Assembly (NCBI GenBank): GCA_963837425.1
Contig: CAWINH010000002.1
Span: forward strand, 372,001 to 436,000
From: CAWINH01 sp963837425
Lineage (GTDB): Bacteria; Chloroflexota; Limnocylindria; QHBO01
Length of the DNA: 64,000 nt
Direction of reading: 5' to 3'
This document shows, in pieces, positions 44,321 through 53,065 of this stretch. Both the position numbers and the translations under genes were made by a program. Within the stretch, counting starts at the first letter, position 1; each line of letters begins with the position of its first letter. The notes beneath the pieces are model-generated. The model was not told the origin of the DNA. It searched no databases and saw only the letters and a list, made by a program, of their open reading frames with translations.

Positions 44321-47056
44321 ATGGACTATGACGTTCTCGTCATCGGCGGCGGCATCGGCGGCATGGAGTCGGCCCTGAAGCTCGGGGACATGGGCTACTC
44401 GGTCGCCATGGTCGAGAAGGAGGCCAGCGTCGGCGGACGCATGATCCTGCTGAGCAAGGTCTTCCCGACGCTCGACTGCGCGAGCTGCATCTCAACGCCG
44501 AAGATGGCGGCGTCGGTCCATCACGACAACATCACGCCGTTCACCTACGCCGAGGTGTCCGGCATCCGGCGAACTCCGGACGGTCATTTCCGCGCGACGG
44601 TGCGCCAGAAGCCCCGATTCGTGGATACGGACGCATGCACCGGTTGCCAGCTCTGCGAGCTGGCCTGCACGGTGGCGGTGCCAGACCAGTTCAACGCGGA
44701 CCTCGTCGCGCGCCGCGCGGCGTACATCCCGTTCCCGCAGGCGGTCCCCAAGAAGGCGGTCATCGAGCGTGCCGGCACCTCCCCGTGCTCGTACACCTGC
44801 CCGGCCGGGATCAAGGCCCACGGCTACGTCTCGCTCATCCGCAGCGGCGAGTATGAGAAGGCGTTCCAGCTCGTCCTCGACGCCACGCCACTGGTCGGGA
44901 CCCTGGGTCGCGCCTGCTACGCGCCGTGCGAGGCCGACTGCAGCCGAGGATCCCTCGAGGGACCCTTGCCCATTCGCCGTCTGAAGCGGTTCGCGGCCGA
45001 CGAGCACTACGCCAGCCATGACGGGCCGGGCGTCGAGGCGCCGCCGGCCAACGGGCACCGGGTCGCCGTTATCGGCTCCGGACCGGCGGGCCTGACCGCC
45101 GCCTGGCAGCTGGCCCGCTCGGGGTACGGCGTGAAGATCTTCGAGGGGGCCTCCGAGCCGGGCGGCATGCTGCGGTTCGCGATCCCCGGCTATCGGCTTC
45201 CGTCCGTGGTCGTGGAGCGCGACATTGCCAACGTCACCGCGCTCGGGGTCGAGATCGCATGCGACTCCCCGGTGCATGACCTCGAGGCGCTCCATGCGGA
45301 CGGCTACGACGCGATCCTCGTGGCGACCGGCACGCCGCGCTCGCAGGTCCTCGGCGTCCCGGGCGAGGATCTGGCCGGCGTGGCCACCGGCCTGGAGTTC
45401 CTCCGCGACGTGAAGCTCGAGACGGCACCCGATCTCACCGGAAAGCGGGTAGTGATCGTGGGTGGCGGCAACGTGGCCATGGATGCCGCGCGCACCGTCC
45501 GTCGGCTGGGTGCGGCGGAGACCATCGTCGCCTACCGCCGCGGTCGCGAGGAGCTGCCGGCTCATGCCGCCGAGGTGGCCGATGCCGAAGCCGAAGGCGT
45601 GCGATTCGAGCTGCAGGTGGCCCCCGCCGAGGTGCTGGGAGATGCGCAGGGGCGCGTCACCGGGCTGCGCTGCGTGCGGATGGCGCTCGGCGCGCCGGAT
45701 GACTCCGGCCGCCGCCGGCCGGAGGCGATCCCCGGCAGCGAGCACGTCATTGCCTGCGAGGCCGTGATCGCCGCGATCGGCATGTCGCCGGATCTCGACG
45801 CCTTCCCCGGAGAGCCGCTGGTAGACGAACGAGCCTTCGCCGCCGACCCGCGCACGCTCCAGACCGCGGTGCCCTGGGTCTTCGCCGCCGGCGACGCGGT
45901 CAGCGGAGCGTCGGACATCACCCGCGCCGTAGGGGCCGGGCGGCGGGCGGCGTACATGATCGACCACTGGATCAGCGACAGCACACTGGCGGGTGCGCAG
46001 TTTGACGCGATCGACGATCGCCTCGTGGTCGTGGATCGGTCGAGCGTAATCGCCCGGCAGTCGGCCTACACTCGCCACGACCCGACGCCGCCGGGGATCT
46101 CCCTGGTCGCCGAGCCGGACGGCTTTGCCGAGCTCGAGGCGCCGCTCACCGAGGACGAGGCGCGCGCCGCGGCCGGACGCTGCCTGGACTGCGGCGTCTG
46201 CTCCGAGTGCGGCGAGTGCATCGCCGCCTGCCCGGCGGACGCTATCCACCTCGACATGCGCGAAACCGAGCGCGAGATCGAGGTCGGCGCTGTCGTTCTC
46301 TCGACCGGCTACAAGCTGTTCGCCGCCGACCTCAAGCCGGAGTATGGCTATGGAACCTACAAGAACGTGATCACCGGCATGCAGATGGACCGGCTGCTGG
46401 CGCCCACGCGGCCGTACAACACGATCCTCCGACCGGGCGACGGCAAGGTCCCGGAGCGGATTGGCTACGTGATGTGCACCGGCTCGCGCGACAAGACCGT
46501 CGGAAACCCCCTCTGCTCCCGCTTCTGCTGCATGTACTCCATCAAGCAGAACGAGCTGATCATGGGCGCCCTGCCGCTCGCCGACGTGACGGTCCACTAC
46601 ATGGACATCCGGGCCGCGGGAAAGCGCTACAACGAGTTCTACGAGGGGGCCCGCTCAATGGGCGCCAACTACGTGCGCGGTCGCGTGGCCGAGATCACCG
46701 AGAAGGAGAACGGTGACCTGCTCGTCAAGTACGAGGATCTCGACAACGGTGGGGTGATCTCCGAGGCCGAGTACGACCTCGTCGTCCTCGCCGTCGGCGT
46801 CCAGCCCAACCGCGACGTGGAGACCCTCTTCTCCGGCGGCGGCCCGGCCCTCACCGACTCCTACTACGTCGCGGAGGCGGACGAGGACCTCAACCCGGGC
46901 CAGACCAGCCTACCCGGGGTCTACGTGGCGGGTGCGGCCTCCGGGGCCAAGGACATCGCCGAATCGATCCTGCACGCAGGCGCGGCGGTCGCCCAGGTCT
47001 CGGCGCACCTCGAGCGCGAGCGCACGATCGCGGCGGGCGAGAAGGTGCCGGCATGA
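44321..47056 (+). CDS. HdrA/QmoA-like flavoprotein with inserted GltD-type NADPH oxidoreductase module
   Basis: The 911-residue protein starts as HdrA (DYDVLVIGGGIGGMESALKL, LDCASCISTP, then a ferredoxin motif DACTGCQLCELAC at about 105-116). At about 155-560 it contains a GltD/NfnB-type unit: SPCSYTCPAGIKAHGY, GRACYAPCEADCSRG, FAD site VAVIGSGPAGLTAAWQLARS and NAD(P)H site VVIVGGGNVAMDAARTVRRL. A further double-cluster motif CLDCGVCSECGECIAACP (about 620-640) leads back into the HdrA C-terminal half (YVMCTGSRDKTVGNPLCSRF). It likely moves electrons between NAD(P)H, Fe-S clusters and a partner, perhaps by bifurcation; that is inference. It overlaps the next gene by ATGA. Confidence 0.85.
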   Translation: MDYDVLVIGGGIGGMESALKLGDMGYSVAMVEKEASVGGRMILLSKVFPTLDCASCISTPKMAASVHHDNITPFTYAEVSGIRRTPDGHFRATVRQKPRFVDTDACTGCQLCELACTVAVPDQFNADLVARRAAYIPFPQAVPKKAVIERAGTSPCSYTCPAGIKAHGYVSLIRSGEYEKAFQLVLDATPLVGTLGRACYAPCEADCSRGSLEGPLPIRRLKRFAADEHYASHDGPGVEAPPANGHRVAVIGSGPAGLTAAWQLARSGYGVKIFEGASEPGGMLRFAIPGYRLPSVVVERDIANVTALGVEIACDSPVHDLEALHADGYDAILVATGTPRSQVLGVPGEDLAGVATGLEFLRDVKLETAPDLTGKRVVIVGGGNVAMDAARTVRRLGAAETIVAYRRGREELPAHAAEVADAEAEGVRFELQVAPAEVLGDAQGRVTGLRCVRMALGAPDDSGRRRPEAIPGSEHVIACEAVIAAIGMSPDLDAFPGEPLVDERAFAADPRTLQTAVPWVFAAGDAVSGASDITRAVGAGRRAAYMIDHWISDSTLAGAQFDAIDDRLVVVDRSSVIARQSAYTRHDPTPPGISLVAEPDGFAELEAPLTEDEARAAAGRCLDCGVCSECGECIAACPADAIHLDMRETEREIEVGAVVLSTGYKLFAADLKPEYGYGTYKNVITGMQMDRLLAPTRPYNTILRPGDGKVPERIGYVMCTGSRDKTVGNPLCSRFCCMYSIKQNELIMGALPLADVTVHYMDIRAAGKRYNEFYEGARSMGANYVRGRVAEITEKENGDLLVKYEDLDNGGVISEAEYDLVVLAVGVQPNRDVETLFSGGGPALTDSYYVAEADEDLNPGQTSLPGVYVAGAASGAKDIAESILHAGAAVAQVSAHLERERTIAAGEKVPA

Positions 47057-48837
47057 CCGCGGCGCAGCCAGCCCGTCGCATCGGCGTCTACGTCTGCCAC
47101 TGCGGCGGCAACATCTCCGACTACGTCGACGTGGAGCAGGTGGCCGCTGCAGCCGCGCGCGAGGGGGACGTCGTCCTCGCCAAGACCGCCATGTTCGCCT
47201 GCTCGGACGCGACCCAGCAGGAGATGGCCGACGACATCGAGCGGGAGCATCTCGACGGCCTGGTGGTCGCGTCCTGCTCGCCGAAGCTCCACACCTTCAC
47301 CTTCCGAGGAGTCGCCAGGCGGGCGGACCTCAACCCCTACGAGTACACGCAGGTCAACATCCGCGAGCAGTGCTCGTGGGCGCACACCGACGACCGTGCC
47401 GGGGCCACCCGGAAGGCGGCACAGCTCGTGAACGCGGGGATCGCCCACACGCGGTTCACGACCCCGCTCGAGCCGCTCGTGGTCGAGACCACGCCGCGCG
47501 CGCTGGTGGTCGGGGGCGGGATCACCGGCCTGCGCGCCGCCATCGGCCTGGCCGATGTCGGCCTCACCGTGTTCCTCATCGAGCGCGAAGCGGAGCTTGG
47601 TGGCTGGGTCGGTCGCTTTGGCCCGATGTATCCCCACGACCGGGTCGGAAGCGAGCTGATCGCGACGCTCGTCGAGGAGATCCGGCGCCGGCCCGCGATC
47701 ACCGTCTTCACCGGGGCCGAGCTGACGAGCAAGACTGGCAGCTTCGGCAACTACAAGGCGGGAATCCGCGTGCAGCGTAACGGGGCCGCGGCTCCCGAGG
47801 AGCTGTCGCTCGAGGTCGGCCAGATCGTGGTGGCCACCGGCTTCGAGACGTACGCGCCGGAGGCCGGCGAGTTCGGCTACGGGATCGATGGCGTCATCAC
47901 GCTGCCGGAGTTCAAGTCGCTCCTCGATCACACCGATGGGCCACTCATCCACGCGGGTCGCCCGGTCCGCGACATCGTCTACGTCTACTGCGTCGGCAGC
48001 CGCCAGGATGGGGTGCCGGGCGGCAACGAGTACTGCAGCCGCTACTGCTGCACGGCGGCGGTCCACGCATCGCTGCAGGTGGCGGCGCTGGGCCGCAGGG
48101 CCTCGGCCGCGAACGGCACCTCCGCGCCGGTGCACCAGTACCACCTCGTCCGCGACGTGCGCACCTACGGCGACTTCGAGCGTCTCTACGAGGAGTCCCG
48201 GAAGGGAGGCTCCGTCTTCGTGAAGTTCCCCGACGATGCGCCCCCCAGCGTGGCGCTCGACGAGAGCGGCCGGCTGAACGTCACCGTGCGGGACATCCTG
48301 ACCGGCGGCGCTGAGCTTGCCATTCCCACCGACCTCGTGGTGCTCGTGACCGGCATGGTGCCCCGACCGAACGAGGAGCTGATCGGCGCCCTGAAGCTGC
48401 CGAAGAGCCGCGACGGATTCTTCAACGAGATCCACCCGAAGCTGCGGCCGGTGGAGACCATGGTCGACGGAGTCCTCATCGCAGGTGCCTGCCAGGGGCC
48501 GCGCAACTCGTCCGAGAGCGTGGGCTCCGGATTGGCGGCGGTGACCCAGAGCGCGGCGATCCTGAAGAGGGGGGTCGCGGAGCTCGACCCACTGGTGGCC
48601 ACCGTCGATCCCGACGCGTGCACCTGGTGTGGCGCCTGCCTCGAGGCGTGCCCGTTCGCCGCCATCGAGCAGGTGACGACCGATGGCCGGCAGGTCGCGG
48701 TCATCAGCGAGGCCGGTTGCAAGGGCTGCGGCGCCTGCGCCCCGGTCTGCCCAGAGGACGCGATCGACCTGCGCGGCTACACCGATGCGCAGATCACTTC
48801 CATGATCGATCGCCTGGTAGAGGAGCCAGTGGCATGA
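47053..48837 (+). CDS. HdrA/QmoB-like iron-sulfur flavoprotein
   Basis: The 594-residue protein has the HdrA N-terminal motif RIGVYVCHCGGNISDYVDVE, an FAD-binding Rossmann site RALVVGGGITGLRAAIGLAD (about 149), the Cys-rich NEYCSRYCCTAAVHASLQ region (about 325), and two C-terminal [4Fe-4S] ferredoxin motifs, DACTWCGACLEACPFAAIE and GCKGCGACAPVCPEDAIDL. It corresponds to full-length HdrA or to QmoB without its MvhD part, which is encoded separately upstream. ATGA overlaps at both ends show strict coupling with its neighbours. No HdrB gene (CCG domains), the catalytic disulfide reductase, is nearby. Confidence 0.87.
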   Translation: MTAAQPARRIGVYVCHCGGNISDYVDVEQVAAAAAREGDVVLAKTAMFACSDATQQEMADDIEREHLDGLVVASCSPKLHTFTFRGVARRADLNPYEYTQVNIREQCSWAHTDDRAGATRKAAQLVNAGIAHTRFTTPLEPLVVETTPRALVVGGGITGLRAAIGLADVGLTVFLIEREAELGGWVGRFGPMYPHDRVGSELIATLVEEIRRRPAITVFTGAELTSKTGSFGNYKAGIRVQRNGAAAPEELSLEVGQIVVATGFETYAPEAGEFGYGIDGVITLPEFKSLLDHTDGPLIHAGRPVRDIVYVYCVGSRQDGVPGGNEYCSRYCCTAAVHASLQVAALGRRASAANGTSAPVHQYHLVRDVRTYGDFERLYEESRKGGSVFVKFPDDAPPSVALDESGRLNVTVRDILTGGAELAIPTDLVVLVTGMVPRPNEELIGALKLPKSRDGFFNEIHPKLRPVETMVDGVLIAGACQGPRNSSESVGSGLAAVTQSAAILKRGVAELDPLVATVDPDACTWCGACLEACPFAAIEQVTTDGRQVAVISEAGCKGCGACAPVCPEDAIDLRGYTDAQITSMIDRLVEEPVA

Positions 48838-49079
48838 CCACCGTGACGCGCGACCGGCGCGAGATCATTCGTGAGGAGCCGCTCATGCACCGCCCGATCC
48901 TGGCCGCGCTGGCCGGGGGGCCGCTGAGCGTGCCGGAGATCGCCGCCGCCATCGGCCAACCGAGCGACGAGGTGATGTTCTGGATGATGGGCATGCGCCG
49001 ATACGGGCTCGTCCATGAGGTCCCGGAGTCGGGCGACGACGGCTACTTCCGGTACGCGGCGGTGGAGGCCGGATCATGA
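48834..49079 (+). CDS. Small winged-helix-like protein in the Hdr/Qmo operon
   Basis: The 81-residue protein reads REEPLMHRPILAALAGGPLS, VPEIAAAIGQPSDEVMFWMM and RYGLVHEVPESGDDGYFRYA, a helix-turn-helix plus wing pattern. A short sequence between hdrA-like and membrane-subunit genes may be a structural or assembly protein rather than a regulator. Both ends overlap neighbours in ATGA (48834-48837 and 49076-49079), so it is made with them in fixed ratio. No assigned function. Confidence 0.6.
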   Translation: MTTVTRDRREIIREEPLMHRPILAALAGGPLSVPEIAAAIGQPSDEVMFWMMGMRRYGLVHEVPESGDDGYFRYAAVEAGS

Positions 49080-50269
49080 CCGCGGCTGGCGTTCCGGTTC
49101 GCGTCGACAGCGGCCTCTTCGCCGACCTGCAGCGCTTCGGCGCCGGCGACGTCTCGGCCTGCTTCAGCTGTGGCGTGTGCACGGCCACCTGCCCGCTCTC
49201 AGAGAACGACGCGACGTTCCCGCGCCGCATCATCCGCTACGCACAGGTGGGGATGCGCGATCGGCTCCTCTCGTCAAAGGAGCTGTGGACCTGCTACTCG
49301 TGCGGCGAGTGCTCGGACAGCTGCCCCATGGAGGCCGAGCCGGCCGAGTTCATGGCCGCCGCGCGCCGCTACGCGATCGCGAGCTACGACCACACCGGCT
49401 TCGCCCGCGCGATGTTCACGAGCCCGATCCTGGGCACCGCGGTGGCCGTCCTGCTGGCGGCCTTCTTCGCCCTCTTCATGTACGCGGACCATGGCCCGCA
49501 GAGCGCGGCGACCCTGGCCCTCTTCGATTTCATCCCGAACGAGCTGATCCACAACATGGGCCTGATCGTGATGGCGTTCGTCTTCCTGGCCGGCCTGGCC
49601 GGCATCGCCACCATGGGCTGGCGCATCAGTCGCGCCGAGGGCGTGACCTGGCGCTCGTTGGCCGGCGGCCGAGCGGCGCTGCGCCGGGCGTGGGCCGCGG
49701 CCTGGAACGCCGTCGCCACCGAGTCGCTGGGGCAGGCGCGGTATCGGGCCGACTGTGAATCGGTGCAGGCACCGTTGCCCTGGTATCGACGGCGCTGGCT
49801 GATCCACGCCGCGACGATGTGGGGTTTCCTGGGCCTGCTGGCGGCGACCGTCGCCGACTATGGTCTGGAGATCATCGGCTGGAAGGCGACCGGAACGCCG
49901 GTGCCGATCTGGTATCCGGTGCGACTGCTCGGCACGCTGGCCGGGATCGCGCTGGTCTATGGCGTCAGCATGCTGATCATCGACCGCCTGCGCGGCGCGA
50001 CGCGCGCGGTCCGGCACTCGACCGCGGCGGACTGGACCTTCCTGGTCCTGCTCTGGATCACCGGCGTGACCGGGTTCGGCATCGAGCTGGGGCTGTACCT
50101 GCCGGACGCGCCGACGTGGGGCTACTGGGTCTTCCTCTTCCATGTCGCGGTCGCCATGGAGCTCGTCCTGCTGGCGCCGTTCATGAAGTTCGCGCACGCG
50201 GTCTACCGGCCGCTGGCGCTCTTCTTCCTGGCGCTCGGGCGCGAGGTGCCCGAACCGGCTCGACAGTAA
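49076..50269 (+). CDS. QmoC/HdrC-like membrane iron-sulfur subunit
   Basis: The 397-residue protein has an N-terminal HdrC part with two [4Fe-4S] motifs (CFSCGVCTATCPLS at about 28 and CYSCGECSDSCPME at about 72), followed by about six membrane helices of the NarI/cytochrome b type (LLIHNMG-like region IPNELIHNMGLIVMAFVFLA, and YWVFLFHVAVAMELVLLAPF with His). This matches QmoC, which links Qmo flavoproteins to menaquinone. Here it would connect the HdrA pair to the quinone pool. AprAB, the usual Qmo partner in sulfate reducers, is not in the window. Confidence 0.85.
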   Translation: MTAAGVPVRVDSGLFADLQRFGAGDVSACFSCGVCTATCPLSENDATFPRRIIRYAQVGMRDRLLSSKELWTCYSCGECSDSCPMEAEPAEFMAAARRYAIASYDHTGFARAMFTSPILGTAVAVLLAAFFALFMYADHGPQSAATLALFDFIPNELIHNMGLIVMAFVFLAGLAGIATMGWRISRAEGVTWRSLAGGRAALRRAWAAAWNAVATESLGQARYRADCESVQAPLPWYRRRWLIHAATMWGFLGLLAATVADYGLEIIGWKATGTPVPIWYPVRLLGTLAGIALVYGVSMLIIDRLRGATRAVRHSTAADWTFLVLLWITGVTGFGIELGLYLPDAPTWGYWVFLFHVAVAMELVLLAPFMKFAHAVYRPLALFFLALGREVPEPARQ

Positions 50270-50299
50270 GTGCCTGAGGCAGGTAGGCTCTCTGCGCAC

Positions 50300-50803
50300 A
50301 TGCATGCTCGTGACAAACATGCGCGGGTTCGGTCGCGGTCCGAGGAAGAGGACTCGGCAGATGATGCCGATCTCGAGAACGTCCGGGAGCCGGTCGCCTC
50401 AGATCGTGATGCCGGCGGGGTGCCGATCCATCATGGCTGGGCACCGCTCGGCGGGCGACACCGATGGATGGAGCCCTTCATGCTCGTCCTCCTGGCCGAG
50501 GAACCAGCGCACGGCTACGCGCTGGTCGGCCAGCTCGAGGAGATGGGCGTCGCGTCTGTCGAGCTCGACTACGGCCAGGTGTACCGGACGCTTCGCATCC
50601 TCGAGGACGCGGGCCTCGTGACCTCGAGCTGGTCGAACGACCCGGCGGGACCCCAGCGTCGCGAGTACCAGCTCACCGATGACGGGCACACCTCGCTCGA
50701 CGAGTGGGCGGCGGTCATGCGCGAGCGAGCGCGGCTGATGGCCGAGTTCGACGCGCGGTACCTGGCGGCGGTCGGCCTTCCCCGGAGGCCGGTCAGAAGC
50801 TAG
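50300..50803 (+). CDS. PadR-family transcriptional regulator
   Basis: The 167-residue protein has a disordered N-terminus rich in charged residues (SRSEEEDSADDADLEN), then a PadR winged helix: MEPFMLVLLAEEPAHGYALV, LDYGQVYRTLRILEDAGLVT and QRREYQLTDDGHTSLDEWAA, with a dimerisation helix. It may regulate the neighbouring Qmo-like operon or hemerythrin; the ligand is unknown. The ATG at 50300 is used because a TAGGCT box lies 10 nt upstream; a GTG at 50270 is an alternative. Confidence 0.85.
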   Translation: MHARDKHARVRSRSEEEDSADDADLENVREPVASDRDAGGVPIHHGWAPLGGRHRWMEPFMLVLLAEEPAHGYALVGQLEEMGVASVELDYGQVYRTLRILEDAGLVTSSWSNDPAGPQRREYQLTDDGHTSLDEWAAVMRERARLMAEFDARYLAAVGLPRRPVRS

Positions 50804-50810
50804 GTGTCGC

Positions 50811-51302
50811 TCAGATCGGCTGCGCCGTGGCGTGATCCATGGCCTGCGCCAGCTCGGAGCGCTCCTCGGGCGTCAGGTTCCGCTCGAGGACGCTGAGGTA
50901 GTGCTCCTCCTCGGCGAGGTGCACCTTGAGGATCGCGTACAGGCGGTAGATCGCGCGTCGCAGGCCGGTCGCCTCTGCTGCGCCCAGCCGTCCGTCGAGG
51001 ACGTCGGTTCGGTACTTGCCGAGCGACCCGATCAGGCGATGGATCTGCTGGTGCTCGTGACGCATGGGAACCATCGAATGGCGGTTCTGCATGAGGCGCT
51101 CGAGCTGGGGGTAGAGCGTCGCCTCGATCTGTTCCACGTGGGGCACGAGCTGACCGGCGATGAACTGGTACTCGTCCTCGAACTGCCGCTGATATGCCTC
51201 CGTGGAGCCCTCGGCGACCATGTCCGCCAACGCCGGCATGGCGTCGAGGTGGGGCATGATGCGCTCGTGATGCTCGTGTTCAGTGGCGGGCAGTGAAAGC
51301 AT
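50811..51302 (-). CDS. Hemerythrin-like HHE-domain protein
   Basis: The 163-residue four-helix-bundle protein has the histidine/carboxylate ligands expected of an HHE di-iron site: ATEHEHHERIMPHLDAM, LVPHVEQIEATLYPQLERLM, MRHEHQQIHRLIGSLG and LKVHLAEEEHYLSVLERNL. Such proteins bind O2 or NO or sense oxygen; enzymatic roles are rare. It is encoded opposite the PadR gene (3' ends nearly meeting), near the redox operon. Ligand binding cannot be proven from sequence. Confidence 0.85.
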   Translation of the reverse strand: MLSLPATEHEHHERIMPHLDAMPALADMVAEGSTEAYQRQFEDEYQFIAGQLVPHVEQIEATLYPQLERLMQNRHSMVPMRHEHQQIHRLIGSLGKYRTDVLDGRLGAAEATGLRRAIYRLYAILKVHLAEEEHYLSVLERNLTPEERSELAQAMDHATAQPI

Positions 51303-51498
51303 TGTGGCCTCTCAGTACTGGCAGTCGTTGCCTTCTGACTCTGCAGGGGCGGCGGAGGGGAGCCAAGGGCCATCCGGCCCGAAGCGGGCGCGCCGGCTGG
51401 CCCTCTGCCCTGAGATGGCGCCGTCGCCCCGGTCCGGACGCGGTCATGCGCGAGCTGCAAACAGTCGCAAGCCAGACGTGAGCGGGGCGTGGGTGCGT

Positions 51499-51504
51499 TA
51501 CTGT
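51499..51504 (+). promoter_or_regulatory. Putative -10 box, small membrane protein gene
   Basis: TACTGT ends 6 nt before the ATG at 51511; leaderless spacing. Confidence 0.4.
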
Positions 51505-51510
51505 CTTCCA

Positions 51511-51993
51511 ATGAGCGGATTGATCTCGACGACGGTTCGTGGCGCGCTGGCGGGCGCGTTCGGCACCTGGGCCATGGATCTCGCGACCACGGCCATGTAC
51601 GAGCGCGAGAGCGCAGAGGACAGGGCGCGCGAGGAGGAGGCCTGGCCGAACGGCAAGCCATCGGTCCCGAACCTCGTGGACCTCGGCAGCCGAATCACCG
51701 GCGTGCGCATCAGCCCCGACGCGCGACCCGGCGTCGAGGAGGCGACGCATTACCTGCTCGGCGTAGGCCCGGGGGTGCTGTACGCGCTGCTGCGTCGTCG
51801 CGTGCCGCTGCTCGGCGCCGGCCGCGGCCTCGCCTACGGCCTGCTTCTCTTCGTGGTGAACGACGAGCTGCTGAACACCGCCATGGGTCTGGCTGGTCCG
51901 CCCGATGCCTACCCCGCCGCGGCGCACCTGCGGGGGCTGGTCGGGCATGTAGTGCTGGGCATGGCCACCGACCTGGCGCTGGTTCGCGAGTAG
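51511..51993 (+). CDS. Small membrane protein (DUF1440/YagU-like)
   Basis: The 160-residue protein starts MSGLISTTVRGALAGAFGTW and has three or four hydrophobic segments (LAGAFGTWAMDLATTAM, HYLLGVGPGVLYALL, LAYGLLLFVVNDELLNTAMG, VGHVVLGMATDLAL). The short helices and charged middle resemble DUF1440/YagU-type inner-membrane proteins of unknown function. I see no catalytic motif. The leaderless-type promoter supports the ATG at 51511. Next to the hemerythrin gene, in divergent orientation. Confidence 0.65.
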   Translation: MSGLISTTVRGALAGAFGTWAMDLATTAMYERESAEDRAREEEAWPNGKPSVPNLVDLGSRITGVRISPDARPGVEEATHYLLGVGPGVLYALLRRRVPLLGAGRGLAYGLLLFVVNDELLNTAMGLAGPPDAYPAAAHLRGLVGHVVLGMATDLALVRE

Positions 51994-52343
51994 TGGGCGA
52001 GCCCAGACGCCTGTATCACCGCGACCTCCTCACGGGCCGGAAGGGCCCGCCTTCCAGCAGATCGGTTCCGGAGAAGACGTGCACGATGGCTTGAGGGAGC
52101 AGGCTCGCGCGAACGAGCCTGCTCCGGTAAACGAGGATGCTCTTGAAGAGGCGCTGGCCAGCCGTCGAGCGCGCACGCACCTGGACTCCGAGGATCGTCT
52201 CCAGGCTGGAGCATTCCATCCGGACGGCCGCTAACGAAGCCCTCTTCCGCCTCAATCCGCTGCAGTGGGCATCGAACCACGGTAGATGGTCCCCTCTTGC
52301 CGGGAGGCGGACGATCGCCCCGGAGATTCGGACCACCGTTCCA
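51994..52343. other. Stretch without a confident gene
   Basis: About 350 bp after the membrane protein gene. A minus-strand frame (52336-52016, 106 codons) is open but resembles no family I know. Base composition is slightly less GC-rich than the neighbourhood. Nothing else seen. Confidence 0.4.
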
Positions 52344-52800
52344 TCAGCCCGCTCCCGGCGTCAGGGCGGCGACCCTGTAGATCGCCAGCGGCTCATCGAT
52401 TCCCCTGAGTGGCACCCGGACCGCTGCGATTCGACAGCCGGATTCCCGGAGCAGGTCGGAAACGCCATCCGCTGTGAACATCTCCTCGATGAGCAGCATC
52501 TCGTCGCCATCGGCGCTCCCCTGCACGTGGGACGCGATGTTCACGGTCTGGCCGAAGTAGTCGAAGCGATCGTTGAGCGTCACCGAGATGGCAGCGCCCC
52601 GATGAACTCCCACCTTCAGCACGAGGTCCCCGTGCACCGAGGACTGGTTCATCCTCGGCAACTCCCGCAGCATCTCCAGACCGGCTGCCACGGCGTCGGC
52701 GGCCGGTCGAACGTCGCCATGATCGCATCGCCGATGGTCTTGACTACCGCCCCGTGCTGGTTCGATACAGTTGAATGTCTCTCGGTTAGGTAGACGGGGC
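52344..52800 (-). pseudogene. Class III nucleotidyl (adenylate/guanylate) cyclase, decayed or truncated
   Basis: Two minus-strand frames give the second half of a class III cyclase domain: ERHSTVSNQHGAVVKTIGDA, IMATFDRP, then in another frame KVGVHRGAAISVTLNDRFDY, FGQTVNIASHVQGSADGDEM and a final strand. The GDAIMATF and FGxxVNxAxR-like motifs identify the family. The upstream half, with the first metal-binding Asp (FxDIxG), is missing and an in-frame stop precedes the remnant, and a frame change occurs near 52700. It therefore lacks a complete active site and is probably not functional. Next to an EAL phosphodiesterase. Confidence 0.65.
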
Positions 52801-53065
52801 AGCACAGTCAAGAGGCGCGCGCCTGCGCCTCGTCAAGTGCCGTCCTGGATGAGGTCGCTTACCAAGGACAAGCCGCCCATCGTAGGCGCACCAACCCGCC
52901 CGGCGCCCCGACGTGGGCCGTACGAGCCTACGGACTGCGCGAAGGCGGAGGTACTTTCGGTTGCCCTGACCGAGCTTCCGTACAGTGGACACAGCACCAG
53001 ACTGCCCCAGACCATGACGGGGGTACACGTGCGCCCCGGCGCAATTCAGGGGCTTTGGGGGGTCC

